DNA of 64,000 nt from Cristatella mucedo (Eukaryota > Bryozoa > Phylactolaemata > Cristatellidae): contig WPIO01000032.1 of NCBI GenBank assembly GCA_009760855.2, forward strand, positions 2,923,001 through 2,987,000. The letters are read 5' to 3'. The notes under the pieces were generated by a model. It was not told where the DNA came from and did no database searches. It was given only the letters and a program-made list of their open reading frames with translations. The translations under genes and the position numbers were made by a program. This document shows positions 22,448-46,218 of this stretch, in pieces; positions within the stretch are counted from its first letter, which is position 1, and each line of letters opens with the position of its first letter.

Positions 22448-22640
22448 AGTAATAATAATAATACATTTGTATAGCCCCCTCAAAGAACCTAATTTTTTCT
22501 AGGCACATTACATATGCTGTTAGAGAAACATGATCAGGTGATCGATGGTAACATTGACATTTCAACAAGCATAGCATGGTTAGAGGTGACATGCACACTG
22601 TCAACATGCAAACACGGTTAGTGGCAGCAAGTAAGACCGG
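22448..22640 (-). mobile_element. LINE-A 3' UTR fragment
   Basis: Starts with (AAT)n, then the reverse complement of the terminal hairpin (degraded) and the 'TGTTTATC..GCATG' 3' UTR motifs shared with the 12.6- and 43.1-kb copies. Confidence 0.8.
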
Positions 22641-23186
22641 GTTTGTATATGCTGAATGATCTAGCTGCACCTTAATCATCGCAGTTGCTTCAATACAGAA
22701 TTTTCCTCGTGTCCATACTCGTGTAACACGACGATACTGGACTGCTCTTTCAGCAGAGCCGGCATATGCTCAATTTTTGAAGACCTGAAACGTAACAACA
22801 CACCTCGCGATTGGGTTCTGATCGCTGAGCGATTCCGTTACGACAGCTGCTAGAAAAACGCTCGCGTTTTCAGCTTCACTGGGTTCTCTCAATTTTTGAA
22901 CCTGCTTAAAAATTTACTTGTCAGTCATGGAGCGCACCAATCGGTGCAGCCTGCCAGGACGTGACTGCACGGCGTATTCAAGGTGCGATAGCGGCATCGA
23001 CATGCTTCACGTAGATGAGGTTTCTTGATCATCGGCACACTCCGTTCCTATACAGACAGTTGTCCAATCTTACTCTTACATCTACATTATTGAACGTGCA
23101 CATTAAACGCTAACCATACGACTAAAAATGGAGAAGTCAAGAGGACCCCCAAGTTCCTCGGGTTCGTTACTCCTGTTTGAGTAAAA

Positions 23187-23785
23187 ATGGATGCGCACAT
23201 CACACCACTTCTCGCCGAACTGCACTGGCTGCCAATCAAGCAACGGATTGATTTCAAGGTTTTTTCGCTCACTTTTAGGTCACTTCATTCTTTGGCTGTA
23301 GCCTATTTCTCAGATCTACTCCCCCACCAGGCCAAGCATCGTACCACCCGCTTTTCGAAATCCAACAGTTTAATAATACCTCGTACAAACCTCTAATCCT
23401 TTGGAGACCGTGCATTTAGTTCATATGCTCCCAAAGCCTGGAACTCCCTCCCGACTTGCGTCAGAACATCCCCTGACTTGACCACATTTAAAAAGAACTT
23501 AAAAACACACCTATTTAGGACAGCATTTGTAGGGTCCCTGTGATTCGTTCTTCGTGCGCTTATGGGTGCTGACACTGTGCATGCTGCCACTAACCACACT
23601 TGCATGCTGACCCTGTGCATGTCACCCCTAAGCATGTTATTCATGTTGTTTATCAAACATGATATTACTCACGATTCAATCGCGTTTCCCTTTGCAGAAA
23701 ATGTAAAGTGCCTAGAAAGAGATTGAGTTCTCTGAGGGTGCTTTATCGAGTGCATTATTATTTTTATTATTATTATTATGCGATA
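23187..23785 (+). mobile_element. LINE-A copy: ORF2 C terminus and full 3' end
   Basis: HITPLLAELHWLPIKQRIDF, then SLHSLAVAYFSDLLPHQAKH, then AFSSYAPKAWNSLPTCVRTS, followed by the 3' UTR, hairpin and (ATT)n. One in-frame stop precedes the SFGDR motif. One of the better preserved tails. Confidence 0.9.
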
Positions 23786-25145
23786 CATACCTTCAATGCA
23801 TATTTGGAGTCACTTTCTATAGGGAGGCTGTCATTCGTTAGTTGTGGGAGCTATCGTATTTTTCGAAGACCATGAGAGAATTCAGGCTCTCAAAGTTGAG
23901 CTGCCGATATTATTTTAGTTGGGTCTAAATGGATCAGCCCGGTGGCGAGCCGTCTTTTCCTGTCCAAACGTGGGCTCCGTATCCCGCCTGCCGAGATCTT
24001 ATTTTCGGCTCCTGGAATTATAATGACTAGGAACCAGCTATTTCATAACTTAGGCTATGCGGCATAAAATCCTATATCCTGTAATAGTAAGGCAGTCATG
24101 CTATAGGCTTCGAGATCGGCAGAGAATTTAACTCTAGGCTTTGAGCCAAGCTGTCGAGTTGTGCTATGGGCGTCTAGCTGTCAGTTTTTCGCTTTGGCTG
24201 GTACTGGACACATGTAGTCTTATATGGCTGTCGATTAGATTGTTCGAAACAACGCTAAGGACTGATTAAATCAATTTATGGAAACCCTTTATTGCTGCTG
24301 TGCTCTGCGAAGGTCAGGAGTTCCTAGTATATCAAGGCAGCCTCTCTGATTCGTTAGTCGCATTTCAAGGCTCCGACTTCACCGGTTTTGTCAAACATTA
24401 GCAAGAGCTGGCGAGTTTGGCGAATATGCGACATACAAAGTATTTCTCCTGAGAGTGACTGCATATTTTCTTTTTGATAGGCAAGCAGAAACCTCATTTT
24501 CACCTTCGGGAGGCGGCTTCAGTTTCTCCAAATGAGGTAATCAATTTTCTCATAGATGGCGCTACTAAAAAGTCTCCAGGCAGCGTGCCTACGACACAAA
24601 GCTTCAAGCTCTCTAAAAACGCGGAACATCAATTTTTTTAGATGGCTTTAAAGGCCCTTTCAGGTGGAGTACTATTGGCGAGTAGATTCAGGCTCCTTAT
24701 TGAAAGGTGTGCCTGATAAGCCGGATGGTTTATGACAGTGACATCTTACAAGTATTGACTCATTATGGCTTCTGAATTACAAGCACTAGGGCACAACGAC
24801 ATTTCACGATCTAGGGTTTAGACCGTACTAGCTTGATATGTGCAGCGATGGTCAACGAGAATTGTGAGCGACCAATAATCTCAAATATTTTCACAACTTA
24901 AATGTGTGCATTAGGGTACGGACGTGTCAAAATAATTAGATTATACAATAGTTGCTTTGGCATGCAAACGTTTTGATGTCCCTCCTTAAATTAAGACCAT
25001 CCTATTTTGACACAGTAAAGAAAATCGAAAGCAACCAACCTTTAGGAGTCAGCGTTCGGCTTCACACCTCAATAGGCTCTAACAAAAGTTAATGCTAAGA
25101 ATTTTCTGAAATCTTCGCCGCTGTCATTGTAGCCATCTTGCCTTC
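23786..25145. other. intergenic, no recognised feature
   Basis: About 1.4 kb with no convincing frame. It contains a TTTATTGCTGCTGTGCTCTG segment near 24290 like those at 21445 and 57080. Confidence 0.45.
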
Positions 25146-25278
25146 GCTGGTTTGGCGCAGTGATTAAGGTGCTCACCCGACCAAGGTCTGGCCGAGATCG
25201 TGGACTCGAGTCCCGTGGCATACGTGAAGCGCTTGAGTAGAGATAATGTTCTCTTAGGGCGCTATTTAAATGAATTAT
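25146..25278 (+). mobile_element. SINE-A, tRNA-derived with LINE-A-like tail
   Basis: tRNA-like head (TGGTTTGGCGCAGTGATTAA A box; GACTCGAGTCCC B box) joined to GAAGCGCTTGAGTAGAGATA, then a TTCTCTTAGGGCGCTATTTA tail. The tail reproduces the LINE-A 3' hairpin. Confidence 0.88.
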
Positions 25279-26024
25279 GTTTTTATATCGTCTTTATCGC
25301 CGAGAGCTGTCACAGCGCCATGCTGGTCTTGAATGTGTCCTTTGAACCACTGGCTTTTTACACGGCTGGGTCATCATCAACAGATCTATTGTCTGAAGAC
25401 AGACGAGTGCCTGCAGTTCAACCCTATTTCCCCAAACAACTAAACTACTCGAAAAGATAGAACACGATTAGTGGACACAACAAACGGAAGAGCAACGCAC
25501 TAAATACAATTGTACACATTATTGCGAAAGTGAGTTACCAGGTTCATCCCGGGGGGGGGTAGTCTCGCCAATCCAGTCTTTTCTGTTTTACATGCAGTTA
25601 TACACTCTGCAGGGTATGAAGAAAGCACTAGATCTCTTGACACAGCATACACCTATTGGCCGACGTTTGCAACTCTGTGAACAGTTAAATTACTGCGAAT
25701 CGGAGCAGGAAGTCTTATCATTTTTTTTATCGACTCACCGATTGGTTACCGTGGTGTGGTCGTAGCCGCACGAAGTTGGTTAACGTACAAACGCACGAAT
25801 ATCCCGGCGTTGCACTAACCAAGTTCCAGTTTCAAAGGAGTCATCCTGAAGAAGCTTTACAAATCACGTGACACATAAGAGAACGAGCTCCCCCAAATCG
25901 GCTAACAATCTGAAGACGAGTCGTTGAAACGCAGAAAGCATGAAATCCAAATCTTCTTGACTACAAAGTCTTATCCATCATTATTGTGGTTTGTGTTTCT
26001 ATGTATGCAGGATTCGATCATAGA

Positions 26025-26381
26025 CGCTGGGTTCGCCGGCACACTGCCAGTGCAGGCAGACCGGAAAGTGCCCTAAACCATCCCAGGGTCAAACAGCTGG
26101 TGGCTGTGGCCTAGGGACAGGCCCGTGGTCAGCTGTGGTCTGACGGCTGTGGTTTACCCACAGGCCGGCTTTGTCCTCCCGACAACTCACGGGATGAGTT
26201 GTGGTTGGAAGACAGTGGGGGAGGAGGGAACACCAACCTGGGAGAGGAGTCGAGTGGGGGAGAAGGGGCCGAGGGGAGCCGTGTGCCCTTAGGCTCCGTG
26301 CACGATAATAAACTGTCGTCGGTGTTGGGCATCGGCCGGCTCTCTGCTGTGTGAATCAACCTACAATTATAAAGCGTGACA
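26025..26381 (+). mobile_element. possible solo LTR-like element
   Basis: A GC-rich block with AATAAACTGTCGTCGG (26309) near its 3' part and GTGACA at its end, flanked by ATAGA at 26020-26024 and 26382-26386. The AATAAA followed by GT/TG-rich sequence resembles an LTR R region, but the 5' end is not TG, so this is tentative. Confidence 0.35.
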
Positions 26382-26544
26382 ATAGAGTAGTGGACTTTCA
26401 CTGCAACGAGCATTACTAAAACACAGTTCCTTATCCGGCACGTATCGATGACCTTCGCCCCAGCACATGACTAGTATTACAGACACCGCCAGTGGCAGCA
26501 CGAGTGTAGAGTTGTGAAGCATGCGTGTCCGGCATCAGAGTAGC

Positions 26545-26800
26545 AGTACATCACTTCTATATTTAATTTATTTAATTACTATTTTTATATTTCTATTTAT
26601 TTATTTATTATTTATATTATTTATATTTATACTTATTATTTATATTTATGTTAGTTATTATTTATATATTAGTTATATTATTTATTTATTTATTTATTTT
26701 TATTTTATATTTTATATTATATATTTTTTATAATAATTATTATATTATTTATTTATTTATAATTTAATATATATAATTTATTTAATTTATATTTAGGTTT
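26545..26800. repeat. AT-rich low-complexity tract (TTTA/TATA)
   Basis: About 255 bp of nearly pure A/T with TTTA units. The open frame across it (poly I/Y/F/L) is an artefact. Confidence 0.95.
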
Positions 26801-28949
26801 AAGTATGTTGGAAGTCTCGAAATAATGTTACCACTGTCGCAGGCTACCCGGTGACCATGACCGGAGCAAGAAGAACGATCACTTAATTTCAAGCATGTTT
26901 GATCTTGGCTACGGTGCCGATAGCACACACGTTACCAGCAGCACAGCTCTATGCTCCTGTGTAAATCCTAAAACTATTGCTCCTTAAGCCGTATATCAGG
27001 TTTCGGATTTTAGCAGCGCTTTAACTATCGCCTACACCTGTGCTTTCCAAGGTCACCTGATCGCCCTTGACATCTCCCTCATTAATAGTGAGCAGTTCAC
27101 TCCTACTGCCATCGCTAGCACAATAAAGTTCCAGCTTCGTAGTTTTCTCAGAATTACTTTCAGCAGACTAACGATTAGCCGTTGCCTTTATTGAAGATAT
27201 ACCTAACTCCTTCAGATATAGAAATAGCCCCTTCAGAGTGTTCACTCTATCATAAAATAACTCGTATAAGTGCCTCAGTATGCTGCTCAGCTGCGAGTAC
27301 AGCCTCTTGAACTATTTGGTAAGAGCGTTGGATCCTAAGTTTGATACAGTACAGGTGTAAAAATCTCCTCAATTTTAGTTGAGTGCTGCTACAGAATACG
27401 TTGATGGTTCGTGCTTTTAAATCCACAATTTTGGCTGAGCACAAGAAAACTTGAAATTTTAAGCACTCAGTCGTGCGAGAAGAATATGCCTCGGTGTAGC
27501 CATGATATAATGCTATGTTTCAGGTGCGGTGAGGCTAAGAGTACTAATACATTTTCATAACACCCTAAGAGAGCTTAATCCCTTTCTAGGCCCTTTACAT
27601 TTGCTTTAAAGGAAGACCAGCGAAAAGGTCCTCAGAAGTCACGAAGTATTTCCGACACCAAGTTTGACGAACGCACAGTAGCGGCGCCTAATGTTAGTCC
27701 CAATGTCGCAAAACGCAGCGCACTTGGCCGGTGCTAGTCCTGGCTGCCGTGTTACTCATACTGATATAGCTGGGGCCTCAAAGCAGACGAGTAGCAGATG
27801 CTGCCTAAACGTGGGCAGACATGCCGACGGTATAAGAATACGGTATTCCCATGAATTGGTATGAAAAGTCTAGTTGATCGTTGTAAACAAGAATATTCCG
27901 TAGCCACGGTAAGGCACTTTTAATGCAATGGAAATAGCGTAGCACTCATTCCCTACCCTAAAGTATCGTTGACACGTCCGGTGCCTTAAGTACAATTAAC
28001 TAACATTGTTGCTGGGTTTTTATTCTGTCTATCTAAGTGTCGATTAATTAGTTCAATTAAAGAATTGTTGTCAACTGCTTATTATTTGGAGACATATCGC
28101 ATTTAGTTGGGCATCAATGCAAGCTCCAGCTTTAAACTAAAAAAATCGCACGTACAATTTATTACTGAATATATGCGTAAGGCTGCTATCCTTTCGTCGT
28201 TTGATCAAGCATAGTATTCTTATCGTTACCTTTGCAGCAGTTGAATCCGGTGGGTGGTGAGATATCGCTTGGCTCTAGTGGGATTTCTTTTACTTTATTC
28301 GCAGGAATAGCAGAGAAACATGCTTTAAGGCTTGTTTCGCAACCGTCGCCTGGTCAACGGAGAATATCCGAGTAGCCGCCAGAATCGTGCTGCGACTGAA
28401 AGCTGGCACGTGAGCACCAAACCAGTTCATGCTTAGCTGAAGCAGTTGGTGTTGTGAGAAAGTAATATAATTCTGTATCTTATCGAAGTATTGTCAACTT
28501 GTAAGCACCTCTTCGCTTGTTCAATGCATAGTCGGTGTCACCTCAATGCTACATGCTGGCCCATAGACATTTGGCCATACAATTTTGGTTTGGAGGTGGC
28601 TAAATTTGAAGTTAGTGAGGCACTGTGTCAAAGCCCAAGATAAGAGCTGGTGACGCTTTTTCTTTCGCAACAAACGCACGATTTAGTACTATAGGATCGA
28701 AAGGCCGCCCAGAAACTGAAGTGCTGCAATGAGGGAGTTCAAGTAAATTAGACGTCGACGCTCAGCTAGTGTTTCTCGAATCCACTTACAGTGTTGTTTG
28801 TATTTTGTATTGTTTGGCTTTAATTAGGTTATATACTTTTGATTACTTCTCCATTTTCATATTTATAGTCCCTGCTAGTTTCTGAACTGATAGAGCTCAA
28901 GCTAGTAGGAATCATATCAGCGTGGCAAGCCTAAGATATGAACGTTATA
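26801..28949. other. intergenic with one LINE-A tail
   Basis: Only the minus-strand LINE-A tail at 27548-27615 is recognised. The remainder is anonymous. Confidence 0.5.
27548..27615 (-). mobile_element. LINE-A 3' terminal fragment
   Basis: Reverse complement of the family hairpin (arms degraded: AACACCCT...GGGCC) and the GTAAAG...AAATG lead-in. The (ATT)n end is lost. Confidence 0.7.
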
Positions 28950-28954
28950 ATCAT

Positions 28955-29563
28955 AAAGTTGAATCCTGTTGAATCAGCTCGAAATCTAGATGTCATATTC
29001 CAAAGTGATCTCTCGTTGGACGACCACATCAGCTCCACAGTCAAATCTGCCTACTTTCAACTATATAACATTGCTAAAATTCGGGCTTATTTAGATAAGG
29101 ATACCACGTCTAAGTTGGTCCATGCATTCGTGACATCCCGTCTTGACTTCTGTAACTCACTGCTTGCTGGCCAACCGGCATGTGCAATCAGGCGACTACA
29201 GCTGTTGCAAAACTCCGCAGCTAGGCTTGTCTGTCGTGAGCGTCGCAGTTGCCACATCACACCACTTCTCGCCGACCTGCATTGGCTACCAGTCAAGCAA
29301 CGGATTGACTTCAAGGTTTTGTCGCTCACCTTTAGGTCACTTCATTCTTTGGCTCCAGCCTATCTCTCAGATCTACTCCCCCAATCAGGCCAAGCATCGT
29401 ACCACCTGAATTCAACAGTTTACCAATACGTACACACCTAAAATTCTTTGGAGACCGTGCATTTAGTTCGTATGCTCCCAAAGCCTGGAACTCCCTCCCG
29501 ACTTACGTCAGAAAATCCCCTGACTTGACCACATTTAAAAGGAACTTAAAAAACACCTTTGCA
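28955..29563 (+). mobile_element. LINE-A copy with the longest intact C-terminal frame
   Basis: An open frame of about 160 codons: NPVESARNLDVIFQSDLSLD, then AYFQLYNIAKIRAYLDKDTT, then NSLLAGQPACAIRRLQLLQN, then HWLPVKQRIDFKVLSLTFRS. It then shifts frame and ends abruptly after KRNLKNTF-like codons without a 3' UTR. This is the downstream part of a CR1/L2-type RT protein (thumb and C-terminal region), with no catalytic residues. Confidence 0.9.
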
Positions 29564-32290
29564 TATGCCACAGGGTACAAGCCCACACTGCGATCGTTAG
29601 AGGCTTTGCTTTTGCTTCGATGGTGGCATGGGAGTTCCTTAAGATAGTGGTCAGCGCTCGGTCCATGTCCTCGATCTTGAATGCTAAAAGTAGGACACTC
29701 ATGGAGCCACCGTGAGGTAGAACAACGTAGATTCGAACGTTGAATATCGTCTAGCAAACTGTCCATTGTTTAATGCAATGGATCCGAACTGCTTGCCTGT
29801 ATTGCCTTTGGCAGCAAGGCAGCGAAGTATCATTCCTCTTGCTAAGTTGCAACGAATCGTTTGCAAATACCACTGCTGCTCTCCTTGGTCTGACCTTGGA
29901 AGAAGCGCGTGTGCACAAAGTTTTCAGCCCGAAGGTTTCTCCATCTCTGCAGAACCAGTGCGAAGATTCTGCCGAATACAAAACATTTTGTGCACGGACA
30001 TGTTTGCTACCTACTTGTGTAACCGCGCAGAGAAGCTCTTCCCCCGGTACTCTACCGGTGGACGGTGTGATGCAGTGCTGCAGTGCGGTAAAAACACAGG
30101 CGGCCACAAATGGGTGTCGAAAGCAATAGTTTATTGTGGGCCTGTTAGTACTGCTTACGCGCCGGCGCAAGCGCTTTACGCGGCGCGCATCGGTCCGACG
30201 GAGTTTACTGCGCGAACCCGCGAAGCCCGAGTATAACCAACTACCCTGTGCGTTCACGCGGCGCGTATCGGTCCGACGGAGTTAACTGCGCGAACTCCCG
30301 AAGCCCGACTATAATAACTACCTTACGCGTTTACGCGGCGTGTACCGGACCGACGGAGTTAACTGCGCGAACTCCCAAAGTCCGAGTATAACTAACTACC
30401 CTAGGCGCGCGTCGCTACAGCACCCCAAGATACGAGCAGCTAACTGAGTAGCCGGCAGAACACAACTGCGCAGTCTAAGTTGCACTTAGCTGTCCGTCGC
30501 CGTAGGTTCGCCTCTCGTACTCTTGAAGCGTAGTCTCGCATCGACTACCGAAGCTGCAGCCCTGAGCTCTGTCAGTCGTCTCGTTTATCTCTCTCTCCCC
30601 GCCTCTTGACCTTGAGCGTAGCTGCTATTTTTGTCGGACCCTAGCTCTCGGTGTCCGTCATCGGCCTATTCGCATCTGCCGGTAATTTATTAGATGGCTC
30701 CTCCGCAAGCTCGCCATCCTTTAGCTCTTTGTCTAGTGGAGCGCAGTAGTCGGACCACATCCTGACCGCTCTTTGTCTACCCTAGCTCCATTCTAACCTA
30801 AGCGGATCTCGCTGTCAACTGACGCCTCGCTCCGCTCCCGGTTTAACTAATGTGTCCCCCCCCCTATCCAATTCTTCTTGGCTAGTCCGCCTCGCTACGG
30901 TTGCTCCAGGTACCCTAGTTAGGCCCACTAAGGCAAGGGCCAATATCGCGGCTAGCCTGAGAGCTGCTCTGTTGCACTTGCACTGTGCCGAAACGGTTAG
31001 ATAATCTCAGGCTTATCCAATGCGGAAATTAAATCTGCGCCTCGGCTAGCACTTCTTATGTCGTGATTAAATAAGCACGATTCAATCGTGCAGTCGATGT
31101 AGAGCGTGTAGCTGCTACTCTTGGTGATTAGGTGAGGGCCAGTGGTGGTATGAGATGACTCCAGGGCGGTCTTGATGCCTCTACTTCTTGCCTAACCGGC
31201 TTGACTTTAATTGACAAACTGAAAGTCACTTCAACAGTGGGTCTTGTTATCTGATAGAGAGAAATATCTGTATCGCTGGATTAATGCAGAACCATCACAC
31301 CATACATCGCCCAGCTTTGTAATTATCCGTACAAAAGGTAGGGATAAGAGATCTCGGACTAGCTAGGGTGACCGGAAGAGAGCTGAGTCCAACAAACTTC
31401 ACTGCCTTTCTAAAATAGCTGATTAGGGTAAGGCCAAGTTTGACGCCTTCCAAGCTTAATCCTGGATACGCACTTGCATATCCACGACAGCCTGTACCAA
31501 CGTAGCGTAAGGCAAAAGGCATTAAATGAGATGCACCAGCCGCTGTTTTCATGGTTAGCAAGATCATAATACAACACTAGAGGTAACAGCGGAAGGAGAA
31601 CCAGCTATCAAGAACTACCCACCGTCGATAGAACGCGTGCGTCACATTCCATTAATAGACGCAGCAGGGAAGGCCATTTATAAGTCTTTGTTTCTATTTC
31701 TCTGTCGCCGTCTCCGAGCCTGTCTCTCTACGGCTGCCTCCCTCGCTCTGTCCAAGCTCGTGTCCAAGTCTCCCCCTCTTTCTCTCACTCGCCTAGCGCT
31801 TCTCTCTCGCCGCACTCACTTTTTCTCATTCAACGGGATTTGCTGCGGGATGAGGCAAATAATTTATTTGAGCAACTTTATTGTTCCCGGCATTACCAGA
31901 AATCCTCTTATTACCCAAACGGATTAGCTGTCACAGTAGCTATGGCTATCCTACCATAACTTCGTTGCGACAAACCGTAATTAATCTCTTTCTCTAGTCT
32001 CCCCTTCTCCTCTCTTCTTATCTCTCTCTCTCTCTCTCTCCCTTTTACTAACCCATGCTTCTACTCGGAACTGCTCACTTCCGTCTGCCCAACGACGGAG
32101 TTGCATGCGAACGCACGTTGCATGATGGCTGCCAAGTCATGCAGGAGTCATTAGTCACTGGGGCACTTAGCTAACAGGTTACGACTAGCGCGTGACCAGA
32201 CCCATCCTTTTAAGCACTGGATTGTTTAAATGAACTGTGCTAAGCTATGTGTTCTGCTTGTGTCACATCATCTTGAAATTGCATCTATGT
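29564..32290. other. CpG-rich anonymous block around the 77-bp repeat
   Basis: 30.1-31.0 kb is visibly richer in CpG than its neighbours and pyrimidine-biased, with tracts such as TCTCTCTCTCC (30.59 and 32.03 kb). Overlapping frames at 29751-30257 on both strands match no family I know. It may be a CpG island of an undetected transcript or the end of a retroelement. Confidence 0.4.
30175..30407. repeat. 77-bp tandem repeat, three copies, CpG-rich
   Basis: Units start at 30175, 30253 and 30330. Each has CGG(C)GYG..TCGG(T/A)CCGACGGAG, then ACTGCGCGAAC, then TAACTACC. Copies differ by point changes only. Confidence 0.92.
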
Positions 32291-32725
32291 TTCTATACGC
32301 AGCAACGATACTGCCCTGACCATTCTTGATCTATCGGCTGCGTTCGAAGCTGATGACTACGAGATTCTACTTGAACGATTGAGAATGGTCTGGCAGACGA
32401 GGCACTAGTTGTTTAAATCGTAAAAATTGTCCAATCATGGTCAATCTATGTCGTGCGGTAGTCACGTCTCTCAGTCAGCTGGCCATTCACTTGAGGGATT
32501 CAACAACTAGTACAACTAGTTCTCGGTCCTTTGCTGTTCTCTGCTTATACCGGGCATCGGGCCAGTGCGATCGGCTGTATTTTTCATTTAAACCCTCAGA
32601 ATCTGAACGATTGTTTACGGTGCAGACATTTGATGCTGGGTGTCAGCCAATTTATAGAAAACACTCCTGCGTAACTTGCACTAAGTCTTTATGGCTTGTT
32701 GAGTTACAGACATACATTGCTTTAC
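32290..32725 (+). mobile_element. LINE-B copy, internally deleted
   Basis: Carries NDTALTILDLSAAFEADDYE, then LLERLRMV, then LGPLLFSAYT (RT motifs), and then jumps to the extreme 3' end (AACACTCCTGCGTAACTTGC ... GTTGAGTTACAGACATACA). The catalytic box and C-terminal region are missing. Confidence 0.82.
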
Positions 32726-35105
32726 AACCCGATCCAACTGCTGATTGGGGTAAATAAAAAAGTTCCAAGTTGTCAGCACGAACAAGTGAGCAGGGGAGCA
32801 AATTACTCTCCTACAGGGGGAAGGGGCGAGTCAGCTATCTGGCATGCCCCCTATGCATACGACCGCATGTCACCAAATGACATACTTCCAGGCGGTGAGC
32901 AGCCACCGAGCGTTTGTCGCCTAAATTCTATGATTGTGGGCGATTGTTTCTTATTACTTGAGGATCTTGCCCATGGAAATCCTGGCTTGGGGACCAAGTA
33001 GTTCACGGACATTGTCTATTTGCAGATCACTAGTGTGTGCCGACGAACGGCGTCTTGCCTAAATCCTAGGAATTAGAGGTGTCTTAAAAGTCGACTGGTG
33101 GGCAAGCCCACACTAGCCCAGCTGGTGGATGGGATGGCTGGGCGGTCCACAATTGGTCCGAGGCTCAGTAGATCGCTGCTTAGGCATACGCACCGCTCAG
33201 CTGCCTACGTACTCGTCGTGCCGGGTATTGTACTTCCATGAGACCACTATAGCTGCATCAACAATGGCCGCCTCCAAACCGCCCAATACCTGTCAGATCC
33301 ATTCGGAGGCTGCTCTAACCGGCTCTGCTGAACAATGAAGCTGCCAAGGGCTACACGCGGGTAAGCCGTTGATTGCCTGTGCAGGCAAGTCTTAACCACG
33401 CCAAGCTGGTACTGAGACGCTATCACCTTGCCAGCGAAATCCAGTTGCATGCCGACGACGGTGGTCCACAAAGTAGCTTACAGAAGAGTAAATTACTCTT
33501 CGAAGATTGAGTCAAAGAAGATTCTGCTCAAGCTAATGAAGGCGTTTCACAGCTGGACTTAAGAGTGCCAGGAAAAAACGTTATCACGTGGATTTAAGGT
33601 AAAATGTCGAGGTTACCCAGGCAGACACTAGACTAACTTGCAAGCTAGAATAGTTTTAACAGGGACCAACTGCATTTCTTACACGTAAAGCAAGTAGCTC
33701 ATGCACCTAGAACGTGGCACCTCTCACGAAATATACCGAGGCCGGACGATACAAGATTAGGCCTCATGAGTGTGCCGAAGGGGAACCTTGTGAACATTTC
33801 AAGCTTTGACGGGATATGACAAGTGTTGGAAGTTCGCCATACTGGTTGCTTGCATCCTGCAGGAGTTGCAATAGCTTACTGCAGTAAAATTAGTATACAA
33901 TGACCCTGCCAGCAAAAACGTCACGAAGCAGCAGCGGGAACGGTAGGTTCATGGTTTTGATTTCTTTGCTTAAGCAGAAAATTGGTCTGCAGAAGACGTC
34001 AAGAAATTACGATCTGAATATAAGCTACTAATTTCTACCATAGAGGAACCAACTTTCACTGCACAAATGCAAATATTTGGGAAACGAGCCATTCGGTAAG
34101 ATAAGCACAGGCACACAACTGATAGTTATTTTATAGTATGCTGACGATGATCACTTCAAAAGACAGCACAGTCAGTTTGGTGTTCATTTTACCTCTAACT
34201 TTACGGCCTAAAACCTCAGCAAAATATCATAAGCAGAGTAACTGCTTATTCATTATAGAATCACAATCGATTCACTTGTCAACGATCTATCTGAATGGCT
34301 ATATGTACGCAACCTTTAGTTTTTTTTCAACTTGGGGGTTACCACTTACTGAAATACTCTTTATGTGGATTGACACGGATTTATGAAGTAACTCCAGTAG
34401 AGTCCGAGTCAACTGCTGTCATGAAAGGTAATTAAACGGCAATTAGGTCTGGCAAGTCCAAGCAGCTTGCAAGAACAAGTTTCAAGTTGCAGTGCTACTA
34501 CAGTATGACAAGTACAGGCCAGCATATCAGCACCAGATAAGATCATTATTTATGGCAGGCCCAATCTGCAGGAGGCAGTAGAATAAGGGTACCCTTAACT
34601 ACCACAAAAATGGCAGGTGCCCCTGCCCTTTCACGGCTTGAGGCTTAAACCGATGGCTGAGCAAACGGATGACAGAAAGCATCAAAACAGCTAATTCCCT
34701 TTACTTCTGATGAGGATTACATGGTTATTTCTGGGTGACACTCAAAGATTAATGTCGGAAGTTGGATGTTCAATGCAACTACATGATCAAAAAAAGCTCT
34801 TAACGAGCCAGACTATGCAGCAGACATGCAAGGCACGAGGCTGTAGTGCCCTATACCGAATTCCGCATGGCCACCTATCCGGGAATAAAACTTGCTTTTG
34901 GAGAGACGGTCTGCAGCTACATCAGCACAACACGTCTCGACAGCTTTCGGCTTTGGCTTCTGGTGCTGCCAACAAGTGACAAGCAGGATTTCTGCTCGGC
35001 ATCGTGGCCGCCATACCGACGAATAAGTACGATGACGTGACACAAGAGATTGGCAGCAGTATGCATGCTGCAGGTAGCTGAGAAGCTGCAGTCACTGACA
35101 TGCGT
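32726..35105. other. 3' flank of beta-2
   Basis: No recognised gene or repeat. Short frames only (for example 34138-34386). Confidence 0.45.

Positions 35106-46218
<11,113 letters not shown>

Noticed and set aside
29751-30257. Overlapping open frames on both strands next to the 77-bp repeat
   Set aside because: The paired frames follow from high GC and few stop codons; no domain recognised.
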